From the NCBI RefSeq assembly GCF_014203425.1, contig NZ_JACHJC010000001.1, positions 6,040,001-6,104,000 on the forward strand: DNA of 64,000 nucleotides, written 5' to 3'. The DNA is from Micromonospora echinospora. Lineage in GTDB: Bacteria; Actinomycetota; Actinomycetes; Mycobacteriales; Micromonosporaceae. Below the pieces are notes generated by a model. It was not told where the DNA came from, ran no database searches, and worked only from the letters and a program-made list of their open reading frames with translations. Of the stretch, positions 24,572 to 33,458 are shown in pieces. Both the position numbers and the translations under genes were made by a program. How positions within the stretch are numbered: the first letter of the stretch is position 1; each line of letters starts with the position of its first letter.

Positions 24572-26680
24572 TCAGGGCAGGGTCCAGCGCTGGTTCGCCG
24601 CGCCCGTGCACGTCCACAGGTGCACCGCCGTGCCGTCGGCCGAGTTGTTGCCCGACACGTCCAGGCACTTGCCCGACGACGGATTACGCAGCGTCCCGTC
24701 CGCCTGCGCCGACCAGTTCTGCGCACCCGTGCCGTTGCACGACCACAACTGGATCTTCGTGCCGTTCGCGTTGCCGCCGCCGGAGACGTCCAGGCACTTG
24801 CCCAGCGCCTTCACCGGCCCGTTCGACGTCACCGTCCACGTCTGCGCCGACGAGCCGTTGCAGGTGTAGAGCTGGATCTGGGTGCCGTCCGCCGACGAGG
24901 CGTTCCGCACGTCCAGGCACTTGCCGGCCAGCCCCTTGATCGGGCCGGTGCCGCCGCTGCCGGTCGAGCGGACCAGCGTGAAGTCGTCCACGTCGAACAG
25001 CCCGGAGCCGCTGCCGGTGAACGTCAGGTGCACGGTCTGCGTACCGGACGGCACGCCTGTGAGCGCGGTCGACACGTCGGCGAACGTGGTCCAGCTACCG
25101 GTGTTCGGCACCGCCACCTGGCCGAGCACCGGCCCGGTCGGCGAGCCGGTACGCACCTGGAGCGTGCCGCCCGGGCCGCCGGAGACCACCCGGGCGCGCA
25201 GCGACGTCACACCGGTGAGGTCGAGCCCCGGGTACGCGGCCCAGTCGCCTGGGTCCACGTACCCCAGGGTCTGGCCGCCGTTGGCGCCCGCCTTGGGGTA
25301 CGCGCTGACGCCGCTGGCCGAACCGAACGACTCGGCCTGGACCGTGGTGTTGCCGGTCGGCGGCGGCGTCCCGCCCAGCTCCTTGATCCGGATGTTGCGG
25401 AACGACACGTCGTCGCCGGTGCCGTGGTTCTGGATGCCGACGTGCCCGGCGAGCGACCGCACCGGGTCGGTGTTGGTGAAGTCGTTTATGCGTACGCCGT
25501 TGAGGAAGACCTGCAGCCGCTCGGACTCGACCAGGATCTCGTAGGTGTTCCACTCCCCCGCCGGGTTCAGCGCCGCGTCCCGGGCCGCCAGGTCCGCCGA
25601 CTTGAAGCCGTAGATCGCGCCGGTGGTCCGGTCGGCCGCGTCGGTGGGGTCGATCTGCACCTCGTAGCCGTTGTCCACAGCCGAGTTCGGGTCGCTCGAC
25701 GGCGGGAAGCCGACGAACACGCCCGAGTTGTCGTCGCCGGCCAGCCGCCAGTCCAGCTTCAGCGAGTAGTTGGTGAACTGCTTCGCGCTGTACCAGTACA
25801 GGCCCATGCCGCCCACCGAGGTGAGCGTGGCGTCGGCGTTGGTGAAGCTGCCTGGCCCGGCCTGGGACCAGCCGGTGGTGCCGCCGTTGTAGAGCGCGGT
25901 GTAGCCGGTCTCCGGCCGGCAGTCGGCCTTCGTGCGCCCGGCCGCGTAGCGGATGCCGCCGAGCAGGTGGTTGCGGAACGCCGCGTCGGCGTAGGACGCC
26001 TGGGTGTGGCCGCCGCCGGTGTAGAAGGACCGGCCACCGCTGTACGTCTTGCACCAGGCGTGCGGGTGGTCGCCGCCCATCGAGCCTCCGGAGTACGAGG
26101 ACTCGTCGAGGCTGGCCAGCACGTGCGCGGTGGAGCGGGCGTTGGAGCGGTAGTCGTACCACTCGTCGGTGCGGTTCCACTGCTGCGGCAGGTGCGCGGT
26201 GGCCGCGTGTGCCCGGTCCTCCACCTTGACGGTGGCCGGCTGGATGGCCGGGTGGGAGGCGAACCAGGCGCCGACGAGGTTGCCGTAGAACGGCCAGTCG
26301 TACTCGGTGTCGGCGGCGGAGTGCACGCCGACGTACCCGCCGCCGGCGCCGATGTACGCCTCGAACGCCGACTGCTGGGTGGCGTTGAGGACGTCCCCGG
26401 TGGTGTTGAGGAAGATCACCGCCTCGAAGCGGGCCAGGTTGGCGGTGGTGAACTGGGCGGCGTCCTCGGTCGCGGTGACCGTGAAGTTGTTCGCCGTGCC
26501 CAGCTCGCGCACGGCCTGCGTGCCCGCCGCGATGGAGTCGTGGCGGAATCCGGCGGTCTTGGAGAAGACGAGTACGTCGTAGGGGGCGTCGGCGGCGGCG
26601 GCCGGGCCCGCGGGGACGGTGCAGGCGATGGCGGTGAGGACGGCGGTCACCGCCCCCAGTGCGGTACGCAGGAGTTTCAT
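24572..26680 (-). CDS. Secreted ThuA / DUF1080 / CBM6 / ricin-type protein
   Basis: A 702-residue secreted protein from ATG 26680 (ribosome site AAGGAG). The signal peptide is LLRTALGAVTAVLTAIACTVPAGPAAAA. A ThuA glutamine-amidotransferase-like domain follows (VLVFSKTAGFRHDSI; GGGYVGVHSAADTEYDWPFYG; GRSFYTGGGHTQASY). From about residue 245 comes a DUF1080 domain, the fold of 3-keto-disaccharide hydrolases (YTALYNGGTTGWSQAG; DNSGVFVGFPPSSDP; EWNTYEILVESERLQVFLNGVRIND). A CBM6-like carbohydrate-binding domain spans about 450-570 and a QxW ricin lectin domain the last 120 residues. The chain suggests an extracellular enzyme on oxidised glycosides anchored to a polysaccharide. It lies 17 bases after the sugar dehydrogenase gene, so the two form an operon. 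Confidence 0.9.
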   Translation of the reverse strand: MKLLRTALGAVTAVLTAIACTVPAGPAAAADAPYDVLVFSKTAGFRHDSIAAGTQAVRELGTANNFTVTATEDAAQFTTANLARFEAVIFLNTTGDVLNATQQSAFEAYIGAGGGYVGVHSAADTEYDWPFYGNLVGAWFASHPAIQPATVKVEDRAHAATAHLPQQWNRTDEWYDYRSNARSTAHVLASLDESSYSGGSMGGDHPHAWCKTYSGGRSFYTGGGHTQASYADAAFRNHLLGGIRYAAGRTKADCRPETGYTALYNGGTTGWSQAGPGSFTNADATLTSVGGMGLYWYSAKQFTNYSLKLDWRLAGDDNSGVFVGFPPSSDPNSAVDNGYEVQIDPTDAADRTTGAIYGFKSADLAARDAALNPAGEWNTYEILVESERLQVFLNGVRINDFTNTDPVRSLAGHVGIQNHGTGDDVSFRNIRIKELGGTPPPTGNTTVQAESFGSASGVSAYPKAGANGGQTLGYVDPGDWAAYPGLDLTGVTSLRARVVSGGPGGTLQVRTGSPTGPVLGQVAVPNTGSWTTFADVSTALTGVPSGTQTVHLTFTGSGSGLFDVDDFTLVRSTGSGGTGPIKGLAGKCLDVRNASSADGTQIQLYTCNGSSAQTWTVTSNGPVKALGKCLDVSGGGNANGTKIQLWSCNGTGAQNWSAQADGTLRNPSSGKCLDVSGNNSADGTAVHLWTCTGAANQRWTLP

Positions 26681-26697
26681 CTGGTTCTCCTTCATCC

Positions 26698-27075
26698 TCA
26701 GGGCAGGGTCCAGCGCTGGTTCGCCGCGCCGGTGCACGTCCACAGGTGCACCGCCGTGCCGTCGGCCGAGTTGTTGCCGGACACGTCCAGGCACTTGGCC
26801 GACGACGGGTTGCGCAGCGTTCCGTCCGCCTGCGCCGACCAGTTCTGGGCGCCGGTGCCGTTGCACGTGTACAGCTGGATCTTGGTGCCGTCCGCGCTGG
26901 CGCCACCGGAGACGTCCAGGCACTTGCCGAGCGCCTTCACCGTGGCGTTCGGCGTCACCGTCCACGACTGCGCCGTCGTGCCGTTGCAGGTGTAGAGCTG
27001 GATCTGCGTGCCGTCGGCGGTGGCGGCGTTGCGCACGTCCAGGCACTTGCCGGCCAGGCCCTTCACCGGGCCGGT
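26698..27075 (-). repeat. Ricin-module DNA duplicated at 24572-24950
   Basis: The last 378 bases of this gene and of the following gene (24572-24950) are almost the same: only scattered single-base differences are visible over the first 120 bases. That is far closer than the flanking CBM6 parts. This points to recent duplication or ongoing gene conversion of the lectin module. Confidence 0.85.
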
Positions 27076-29532
27076 GCGCACGGCCGGCGTGGTGAGCGTG
27101 AACGCGTCCAGGTCGTAGAGCGCCCCGCTGCCCCCGGCGAACGTGAGGTAGAGCGTGGTGGTGCCGGCCGGCGGGCTGGTGATCGTGCCGGTCACTGTGG
27201 TGAACGTGTCCCAGGCGCCGGTGACCGGGACGGTGGCGGAGCCGAGGACGGCGCCGGTGGCCGAGCCGGCCCGCACCTGGAGCGTGCCGCCGGCTCCGGC
27301 GGACGAGACCCGGGCGGTGAATCCGGTGGCGTCGGCGAGCAGGTACGGCCGGAACGCGATCCAGTCCCCGTTGTGGATGTCGCCGACGGTCCTGCCGCCC
27401 TCGGCGGTGCCCTTGTCGAACGTGTTGACCCCGGCGGAGGTGGCGAAGTGCTCGGCCTGCCGGTGCCGGGGCTGGAGCGTGTGCTGGGTGTGCGTGGTGA
27501 GGCCGCCGGAGTCGGTGTACTCGGCGTCGAAGACCGCGAAGATGTTCGCCGCGTCGTCGTGCTCACCGTCGACCGGCACGGCGATCGAGCCGGTGCAGCC
27601 GGTCGCCGAGGTGATCTGGTGGCCGTGCTGGTCGTGGCCGAGCACGTAGGTCATCTTGACCTTCGTGCAGTCGATGGTGGCGTCCTCCGGGTCGGTGACG
27701 GTGATCCGGAACGGCACCGTGTCGCCGAAGGAGAACAGCTTGCCGTTGCCGGGCGTCTCGATGACCACAGTCGGGGCGGTGTTGCCGACTGTGACTGTCA
27801 CGCTCGCGGTGCCGGTGGCGCCCTGCGGGTCGCGCACGGTGAGCGTGGCGGTGTACCTGCCGTTCGCGGTGTAGGTGTGCGAGGGGTTCGCCGCGGTGGA
27901 GGTGCCGCCGTCGCCGAACGTCCAGGCGTACGTGAGCGCGCCGCCCTCCGGGTCGGACGAGCCGGTTGAGGAGAACGCGACTGCGAGCGGCGCGGCGCCG
28001 GATGTCCGGTCGGCGGCGGCACGGGCCACCGGGGCACGGTTGGCGCCGCCCAGGTAGTCGAAGCGGTACAGCGCCGAGTTGGCGTCGCCGTTGAAGTAGC
28101 CGGTGCCGTAGTCGAGCACGTAGTACGCGCCGTCCGGGCCGAACGCGGAGTCCATCACCTGTTTGCCGGCCCACGGGAACGTGTCGATGGTGCCGGGTGA
28201 GCCGTCGGCGTTGACGTGGATCGGCTTGATCCAGCCCCGGCCGAACTCGGTGGCGAAGAACTGCCCGTCGAAGGACTGCGGGAACTTCGTGGTGGACGGG
28301 TTCGCCGCGTCGTACCGGTAGACCGGGCCGCCCATCGGCGACTCGGAGCCGCCGCCGAACTCGGGCGGGCTGCCCGCGTCACCGGCGTAGCGGATCCAGG
28401 ACGGCTTCGCCGCCGGCAACGTGGCCAGGCCGGTGTTGCGGAACGAGTTGTTCGTCGGGCCGCCGGTGCAGTTGTACTTCGGCCCGGCGGTGCCGGTGGC
28501 GAAGTCCCATTCGGCGTACGTCTCGGCGGCCGTGTTGGTGCCGGTGCAGTACGGCCAGCCGTAGTTGCCGGGCCCGGTGACCCGGTTGAACTCGACCTGC
28601 CCGGACGGGCCGCGGGCCGTGGTGGTGCCGGCGTCCGGCCCGTAGTCGCCCACGTAGACGACGCCGGTGGCCTTGTCGACGCTGATCCGGAACGGGTTGC
28701 GGAAGCCCATCGCGTAGATCTCCGGGCGGGTCCGCGCGGTGCCGGGCGCGAAGAGGTTGCCGGCCGGGATCGAGTACGTGCCGTTGGCGTTCACCTTGAT
28801 CCGCAGGATCTTGCCGCGTAGGTCGTTGGTGTTGCCGGCGCTGCGCTGCGCGTCGTAGCCGGGGTTGCGGTTGGTGCGCTCGTCGATCGGCGCGTAGCCG
28901 GCCGAGTCGAACGGGTTGGTGTCGTCGCCGGTGGACAGGTAGAGGTTGCCGGCGGCGTCGAAGTCGATGTCGCCGCCGACGTGGCAGCACAGCCCCCGGT
29001 CGGCCGGTACGTCGAGCACGTCGACCTTGCTGGCCTGGTTGAGCGTGAAGTCGGCGTTGAGCGTGAACCGGGAGAGCCGGTTGACGCCCTGCCAGGCGGA
29101 GAAGTCGGTGCCGGTGGCGGGCGCGTCCCCGGCCGGGGTGGACAGCGGCGGCGCGTAGTAGAGGTAGATGTGCCGGTTGGAGGCGAAGCCGGGGTCGACG
29201 CCGACGCCCTGCAGCCCTTCCTCGTCGTGGGTGTAGACCGACAGCGTGCCGATGACTGTGGTGGCGCCGGCCGCGTCGGTGCGGCGCAGCGTGCCGTTGC
29301 GGGCGGTGTGCAGGACCGACCGGTCGGGCAGCACCGCCAGGGACATCGGTTCGCCGGTCTCGGCGACGCCGCGGGCGAGTTCGACCTGCTGGAAGTCGCT
29401 CGCCGTGATGGGGTGGGCGGACGCCGGGACGGGCGCCGCGGCCGCTGTGACGGTGCCGGCGGTGGCCGCGAGCAGCAGCGCTGCTGCGGCGGCGAACGGT
29501 CGTCGGGCACGGGGGTGGTGGTGGCTGGACAT
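26698..29532 (-). CDS. Secreted PQQ-type sugar dehydrogenase with PKD, CBM6 and ricin domains
   Basis: A 944-residue secreted protein. A signal peptide ends near PASAHPITAS. The six-bladed sugar-dehydrogenase propeller covers about residues 45-490 (EPMSLAVLPDRSVLHTARNG; YTHDEEGLQGVGVDPGF; HVGGDIDFDAAGNLYLSTGDD; AMGFRNPFRISVDKATGVVYVGDYGPD). A PKD domain (about 495-590, GGALTYAWTFGDGG), a domain with two possible metal histidines (VLGHDQHGHQ), a CBM6-like module and a C-terminal ricin lectin follow. Enzymes with this propeller oxidise sugars using PQQ or carry related catalysts. It is the first gene before the ThuA-DUF1080 gene, and its upstream region carries a motif shared with the ROK/ABC operon. 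Confidence 0.9.
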   Translation of the reverse strand: MSSHHHPRARRPFAAAAALLLAATAGTVTAAAAPVPASAHPITASDFQQVELARGVAETGEPMSLAVLPDRSVLHTARNGTLRRTDAAGATTVIGTLSVYTHDEEGLQGVGVDPGFASNRHIYLYYAPPLSTPAGDAPATGTDFSAWQGVNRLSRFTLNADFTLNQASKVDVLDVPADRGLCCHVGGDIDFDAAGNLYLSTGDDTNPFDSAGYAPIDERTNRNPGYDAQRSAGNTNDLRGKILRIKVNANGTYSIPAGNLFAPGTARTRPEIYAMGFRNPFRISVDKATGVVYVGDYGPDAGTTTARGPSGQVEFNRVTGPGNYGWPYCTGTNTAAETYAEWDFATGTAGPKYNCTGGPTNNSFRNTGLATLPAAKPSWIRYAGDAGSPPEFGGGSESPMGGPVYRYDAANPSTTKFPQSFDGQFFATEFGRGWIKPIHVNADGSPGTIDTFPWAGKQVMDSAFGPDGAYYVLDYGTGYFNGDANSALYRFDYLGGANRAPVARAAADRTSGAAPLAVAFSSTGSSDPEGGALTYAWTFGDGGTSTAANPSHTYTANGRYTATLTVRDPQGATGTASVTVTVGNTAPTVVIETPGNGKLFSFGDTVPFRITVTDPEDATIDCTKVKMTYVLGHDQHGHQITSATGCTGSIAVPVDGEHDDAANIFAVFDAEYTDSGGLTTHTQHTLQPRHRQAEHFATSAGVNTFDKGTAEGGRTVGDIHNGDWIAFRPYLLADATGFTARVSSAGAGGTLQVRAGSATGAVLGSATVPVTGAWDTFTTVTGTITSPPAGTTTLYLTFAGGSGALYDLDAFTLTTPAVRTGPVKGLAGKCLDVRNAATADGTQIQLYTCNGTTAQSWTVTPNATVKALGKCLDVSGGASADGTKIQLYTCNGTGAQNWSAQADGTLRNPSSAKCLDVSGNNSADGTAVHLWTCTGAANQRWTLP

Positions 29533-29694
29533 GCTGTGCTGTCCCTTCCTGACGCGCGCAGCCAGGACCGGGCGCGCGTCGCGCCGGATGCCGAGCGGGG
29601 GATGCTGCGCCTCGACGAGGCGGCGGTGCGGGGCGGATCGCCTCGACGAGACAGCTAGGTGCTGTGCACGACATTAAAACCTTTCGATCAGTCT

Positions 29695-29746
29695 GTCCAT
29701 AGCTTCTGATCGATCGGCTTACACTTTCGGCGCTACGCAACAAAAG
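29695..29746 (-). promoter_or_regulatory. Two-part promoter motif shared with the ROK/ABC operon
   Basis: Reading on the minus strand, CTTTTGTTG is followed 31 bases later by GAAGCTATGGAC. The same pair with a 30-base spacing occurs at 44375-44425 upstream of the ROK gene. Here it is about 165 bases before the sugar dehydrogenase start. The second block could cover a -10 region. Confidence 0.65.
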
Positions 29747-29752
29747 TAGGTG

Positions 29753-30820
29753 TCACTCGCGGCGGTCGACAGCCCGTTCCACAAGCGCGGCGAGCACCCG
29801 CCGGGCCGGCTCCGCGAGCCCCGCCGCGTCCAGCGCGACCACTGCCGCGTCGGCCCGGGTACGGATCATCCGCTCCACCGCCTCCCGGGCGCCGGACTCC
29901 TCGACGATGCCCCGCACCTCGGCGGCGCCCGCGTGGTCCAGTCCCGGATCGCCGACCAGCTCCCGCAGCCGGGCCACGCCGGCCGGGGAGGCGGACGCCC
30001 GGGCCAGCGCCAGCAGCACCGTCGGCTTGCCCTCGCGCAGGTCGTCCAGGTTGGACTTGCCGGTCACCGCCGGATCCCCGAAGACGCCGAGGACGTCGTC
30101 CCGGAGCTGGAACGCGTCCCCGAGCGGGTCGCCGAACCCGGCGAGCGCCGCCACCTCCTCCGGCGTCGCACCGGCCAGCGCGGCGCCGATCTGCACCGGA
30201 CGGGTCACCGTGTAACGGGCCGTCTTCAGCCGCACCACGGCGAGCGCGCTCGCCACCGTGCCGTCCCCGGCCGCGGCGACCACGTCCAGGTACTCCCCCG
30301 CGATCACCTCGGAGCGCATCCGGGCCAGCAGGACGTGCCCCCGGCGCAGCCGCTCCGGCGGCAACCCGCAGCCGTGGAACATCTGGGCCGACCAGGTGGC
30401 GCAGAGGTCCCCGCAGAGCACCGCCGCCTGCCGGCCGTACGCCGCCGGATCACCGCGCCAGCCGGACCGCTCGTGCAGGTCGGCGAAGAAGCGGTGCAGC
30501 GTCGGCGCGCCCCGGCGGCGGTCACTGCGGTCCACGATGTCGTCGTGGATCAGCGCGAACGCGTGGAACAACTCCAGCGACGCCGCGGCCACCAGAATCG
30601 GCCGCTCGTCCGGGCCGCCGAAACCCCGCCAGCCCCAGTAGCAGAACAGCGGTCGCAGCCGCTTGCCACCGGCCAGCACGAACCGGCGCAGAGCGGTGTG
30701 GACGGCCCCCGTACCGTCGTCCGGCCGACCCGGCCGTCTCGCGTCCAGGAACGCGGCGAGCTCGGCGTCGAAGCGGCCCCGAAGCAGGGCCGGGTCGGTC
30801 GGTGCGACGGTTACGGTCAT
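29753..30820 (-). CDS. Polyprenyl diphosphate synthase (GGPP-synthase-like)
   Basis: A 355-residue isoprenyl chain elongase. The first aspartate motif is LIHDDIVDRSDRRRG and the second is FQLRDDVLGVFGDP. The substrate lysine/arginine cluster GGKRLRPLF lies near residue 52, and KSNLDDLREGKPTVLLALA follows. It condenses isopentenyl units into a C15-C25 allylic diphosphate; the exact length depends on residues before the first DDxxD that cannot be judged by eye. It is the last gene of the Ebo-type operon, ATGA-coupled to the phosphatase-like gene. It would supply the prenyl donor to the UbiA transferase at 35823-36731. Confidence 0.9.
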   Translation of the reverse strand: MTVTVAPTDPALLRGRFDAELAAFLDARRPGRPDDGTGAVHTALRRFVLAGGKRLRPLFCYWGWRGFGGPDERPILVAAASLELFHAFALIHDDIVDRSDRRRGAPTLHRFFADLHERSGWRGDPAAYGRQAAVLCGDLCATWSAQMFHGCGLPPERLRRGHVLLARMRSEVIAGEYLDVVAAAGDGTVASALAVVRLKTARYTVTRPVQIGAALAGATPEEVAALAGFGDPLGDAFQLRDDVLGVFGDPAVTGKSNLDDLREGKPTVLLALARASASPAGVARLRELVGDPGLDHAGAAEVRGIVEESGAREAVERMIRTRADAAVVALDAAGLAEPARRVLAALVERAVDRRE

Positions 30821-32211
30821 GGCGCCTCCCAGGCCAGTCCGGCGAGTTCGAGCAACAACGCCTTCACATCGGTCGCCTCCACCCGGGGCCGGATCGCGGC
30901 CCGGTCGGAGCAGAGCAGCACCGGGCCGTCTGCCGGATCGGCCGGCAGGCGCCCGTGCGAACCACGCACCGCCCGCGCCCCGGCGTCCAGCCCGACCACG
31001 TTCATCAGATAGCGCAGGCCGAGCTTCTTGCGGGCCAGCGCCACCGCCGCGCGGCGTTTCGCCGCGCCCGGAGCGGCCGGGTCGAAGAACAGCTCGGCCG
31101 GGTCGTAACCCGGCTTGCGATGGATCTCCACCAGCCGGGCGAAGTCGGGCGCCCGCGCGTCGTCGAGCCAGTAGTAGTAGGTGAACCAGGCGTCCGGCTC
31201 GGCCACCAGGATCAGCTCGCCCGAGCGGGGATGGTCGAGGCCGTACCCGGCCTGCCCGGCGGCATCAAGCACCTCGGCCACGCCGGGCAGCGCCGCGCAG
31301 AGCTTCGCCACCGCCGGCACGTCCGCCGGATCCCGGACGTAGACGTGCGCCACCTGGTGGTCGGCCACCGCGAACGCCCGTGACGTCCACGGGTCGAGGT
31401 ACTCCATCCCGGCCTGGGTGTAGACCCGCAGGAACCCTTCGGCGCGCAGCAACCGGTTCACGTCCACCGGGCGGGACACGTCGGTGATGCCGTACTCGGA
31501 CAACGCCACAACAGTAGCGTCCCGATCACGGGCGGCATCCAGCAGCGGGCCGAGCACGGTGTCCAACTCCGCCGCCGCGGCGGCGGCCTCCGGCCCGGAC
31601 GGACCGAAGCGTTGCAGGTCGTAGTCCAGATGCGGCAGGTACACCAGCGTCAGGTCGGGGGCGTGGTCGGCGAGGATGCGCTGCGCCGCCCGGCTGATCC
31701 ACGCCGAGGACGGCAGCCCGGCGCCCGGCCCCCAGTAGCTGAACAGCGGGAACGTGCCGAGCGCCTCGGTCAGCGTGTCCCGCAGCTGCGGCGGGTCGGT
31801 CCAGCAGTCCGGCTCCTTGCGCCCGTCGGCGTGGTAGACCGGGCGCGGCGTGACGGTCCAGTCCACGTCCGCGCCCATCGCGTACCACCAGCAGACGTTG
31901 GCGACCCGGTAGCCCGGCTCGGCCCGGCGGGCCGCCTGCCACACCTTCTCGCCGCCGACCAGCGCGTTGTGCTGCCGCCAGAGCAGCACCTCGCCCAGGT
32001 CGCGGAAGTACCAGCCGTTGCCCACCACGCCGTGCCCGGCGGGCAGCTCGCCGGTGAGGAACGTGGACTGCGCCGAGCAGGTCACCGCCGGCAGCACCGT
32101 GCCCAGCTCGGCGGCGAACCCGGCCTCGGCCACCGCGCGCAGCCGGGGCATGTGCGCCAGCAACCGCGGGGTCAGCCCGACCACGTCGAGCACCACCAGC
32201 CGCCGGCTCAT
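30817..32211 (-). CDS. eboF: EboF-like alkaline phosphatase/phosphodiesterase superfamily protein
   Basis: A 464-residue member of the type I phosphodiesterase / nucleotide pyrophosphatase fold. Metal-site segments are VVLDVVGLTPRLL at the start (where most relatives have D-G), the nucleophile region LPAVTCSAQSTFLTGELPAGHGVVGNGWYF, LVYLPHLDYDLQRFGP, VVALSEYGITDV and ADHQVAHVYV. The Thr in AVTCSAQ is the likely nucleophile. No signal peptide is present, so it probably acts inside the cell on a phosphorylated intermediate. It is coupled to genes on both sides. The Ebo assignment rests on gene order. Confidence 0.8.
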   Translation of the reverse strand: MSRRLVVLDVVGLTPRLLAHMPRLRAVAEAGFAAELGTVLPAVTCSAQSTFLTGELPAGHGVVGNGWYFRDLGEVLLWRQHNALVGGEKVWQAARRAEPGYRVANVCWWYAMGADVDWTVTPRPVYHADGRKEPDCWTDPPQLRDTLTEALGTFPLFSYWGPGAGLPSSAWISRAAQRILADHAPDLTLVYLPHLDYDLQRFGPSGPEAAAAAAELDTVLGPLLDAARDRDATVVALSEYGITDVSRPVDVNRLLRAEGFLRVYTQAGMEYLDPWTSRAFAVADHQVAHVYVRDPADVPAVAKLCAALPGVAEVLDAAGQAGYGLDHPRSGELILVAEPDAWFTYYYWLDDARAPDFARLVEIHRKPGYDPAELFFDPAAPGAAKRRAAVALARKKLGLRYLMNVVGLDAGARAVRGSHGRLPADPADGPVLLCSDRAAIRPRVEATDVKALLLELAGLAWEAP

Positions 32212-33458
32212 GCGGTGCCGGCCTTCGTTCGCGACTGCGGGGCTCGCAGGACCGGCTCACTCCTCGCGCTCACGGCGACCCCCGCCGTCGGGGCCAGCCC
32301 GAGCGCGGTCAGCTCGTCGCGGGCGAAGGCCACCTCGGCGGCGATGCCGGCGGCCAGCTCCGCGTCGCCGCGCGGCCGCCGCGCCTCCGGCAGCACCCCC
32401 CAGGTGTACGTCTCGACGTCGAGGTGGTCGCAGCCGGCGGCCGGACCGGCGAACAACGCGGCCAGCGCCTCCCGCAGGACCGGCACCGTGGAGCGCAGCG
32501 GCGGCTCGGGCGGGGCGTGCAGCGGCACGTGGTAGTGCACCCGCCACGCCCCGGGCAGCCGGGCGTCGAGCGCGGCGTCGAGGTCGTCGGCCGCGTACGC
32601 CGGATCGGCCGGGTCGGCGGCGCCCGCGCAACCGGCCGCGCGGGTCTGGTGCAGGAACCTCGGCTCGACGAAGCGGCGCAGCGCCGCGCCCGCCGTCACC
32701 GGATCGGGCGCCTCGACCGCGGCGGACACCTGGACCTTCACCACCGGCAGCCCGGCGGCACGCAGCCCGGCCAGGGCATCCGCCGGCTGCTCCCAGGCGC
32801 ACGCCAGGTGTGCGAGGTCCAGGCAGATCCCGAGCCGGTCGGTATCCATGGCTGAGAATACCTCGCGTGCTTGTCCCGTCGACTCCACCAGGCAGCCGGG
32901 TTCCGGCTCGAAGCCGACCCGGATCACCCGGCCGGTCTCCCGCTGCACCGCGGCCAGCCCGTCGGCCAGCGCGTCGAGCCGCCGCCGGGCGGTCGCGGTC
33001 CGCGCGGCGTCCCACGGCGTACGCCAGGCCAGCGGCAGCGTCGAGACCGACCCGTGGACGGCGTCGTCGGGCAGCAGGTCGGCCAGCACCCGGGCCAGGT
33101 CGAGCGTGTACGCCGATCGCTGCGGCGTGGTCCAGTCCGGGTGGTACACCGCGCCCTTGACCACCGGGGCCTGGAACGCGGCGTACGGGAAACCGTTGAG
33201 CGTGACCACCTCCAGCCCGCGCACCGTCAGCTCGTGGCGCAGCCGGCGGCGGGCCGCCGGGTCGGCGGCGAGCGCGGCGGCCACCGGCGCGGCCAGCCAG
33301 AGCCCGAGCCCGAGCAGGTCGGCGTCGAGCGCCCGGCGCACCGCGACCGCGTACGTGTCGAGCTGGGCGACGATGCCGGGCAGGTCCTCGGCCGGGTGGA
33401 CGTTCGTGCAGTAGCCGAGATGGACAGTGGTGCCGTCGGCGTGACGCAGCCGCATCAT
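32208..33458 (-). CDS. eboE: EboE-like TIM-barrel protein
   Basis: A 416-residue barrel protein. The opening LGYCTNVHPAEDLPGIVAQLDTYAV is the strongest family mark of EboE. Further strands are LEVVTLNGFPYAAF, RVGFEPEPGCLVESTGQAREVF, GICLDLAHLACAWEQPADAL, VVKVQVSAAVEAPDP and DHLDVETYTWGVLPEARRP, supplying Glu, Asp, His and Glu for a metal site as in xylose-isomerase-like enzymes. The start is ATGATG at 33458/33455; the first ATG gives the four-base overlap with the TatD-like gene seen throughout this operon. Chemistry unknown; action on a cyclitol or sugar is likely. Confidence 0.8.
   Translation of the reverse strand: MMRLRHADGTTVHLGYCTNVHPAEDLPGIVAQLDTYAVAVRRALDADLLGLGLWLAAPVAAALAADPAARRRLRHELTVRGLEVVTLNGFPYAAFQAPVVKGAVYHPDWTTPQRSAYTLDLARVLADLLPDDAVHGSVSTLPLAWRTPWDAARTATARRRLDALADGLAAVQRETGRVIRVGFEPEPGCLVESTGQAREVFSAMDTDRLGICLDLAHLACAWEQPADALAGLRAAGLPVVKVQVSAAVEAPDPVTAGAALRRFVEPRFLHQTRAAGCAGAADPADPAYAADDLDAALDARLPGAWRVHYHVPLHAPPEPPLRSTVPVLREALAALFAGPAAGCDHLDVETYTWGVLPEARRPRGDAELAAGIAAEVAFARDELTALGLAPTAGVAVSARSEPVLRAPQSRTKAGTA

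Noticed and set aside
24600..24950. Ricin-module duplication considered as an insertion sequence.
   Set aside because: No transposase or terminal inverted repeats; the repeat boundaries coincide with a protein domain.
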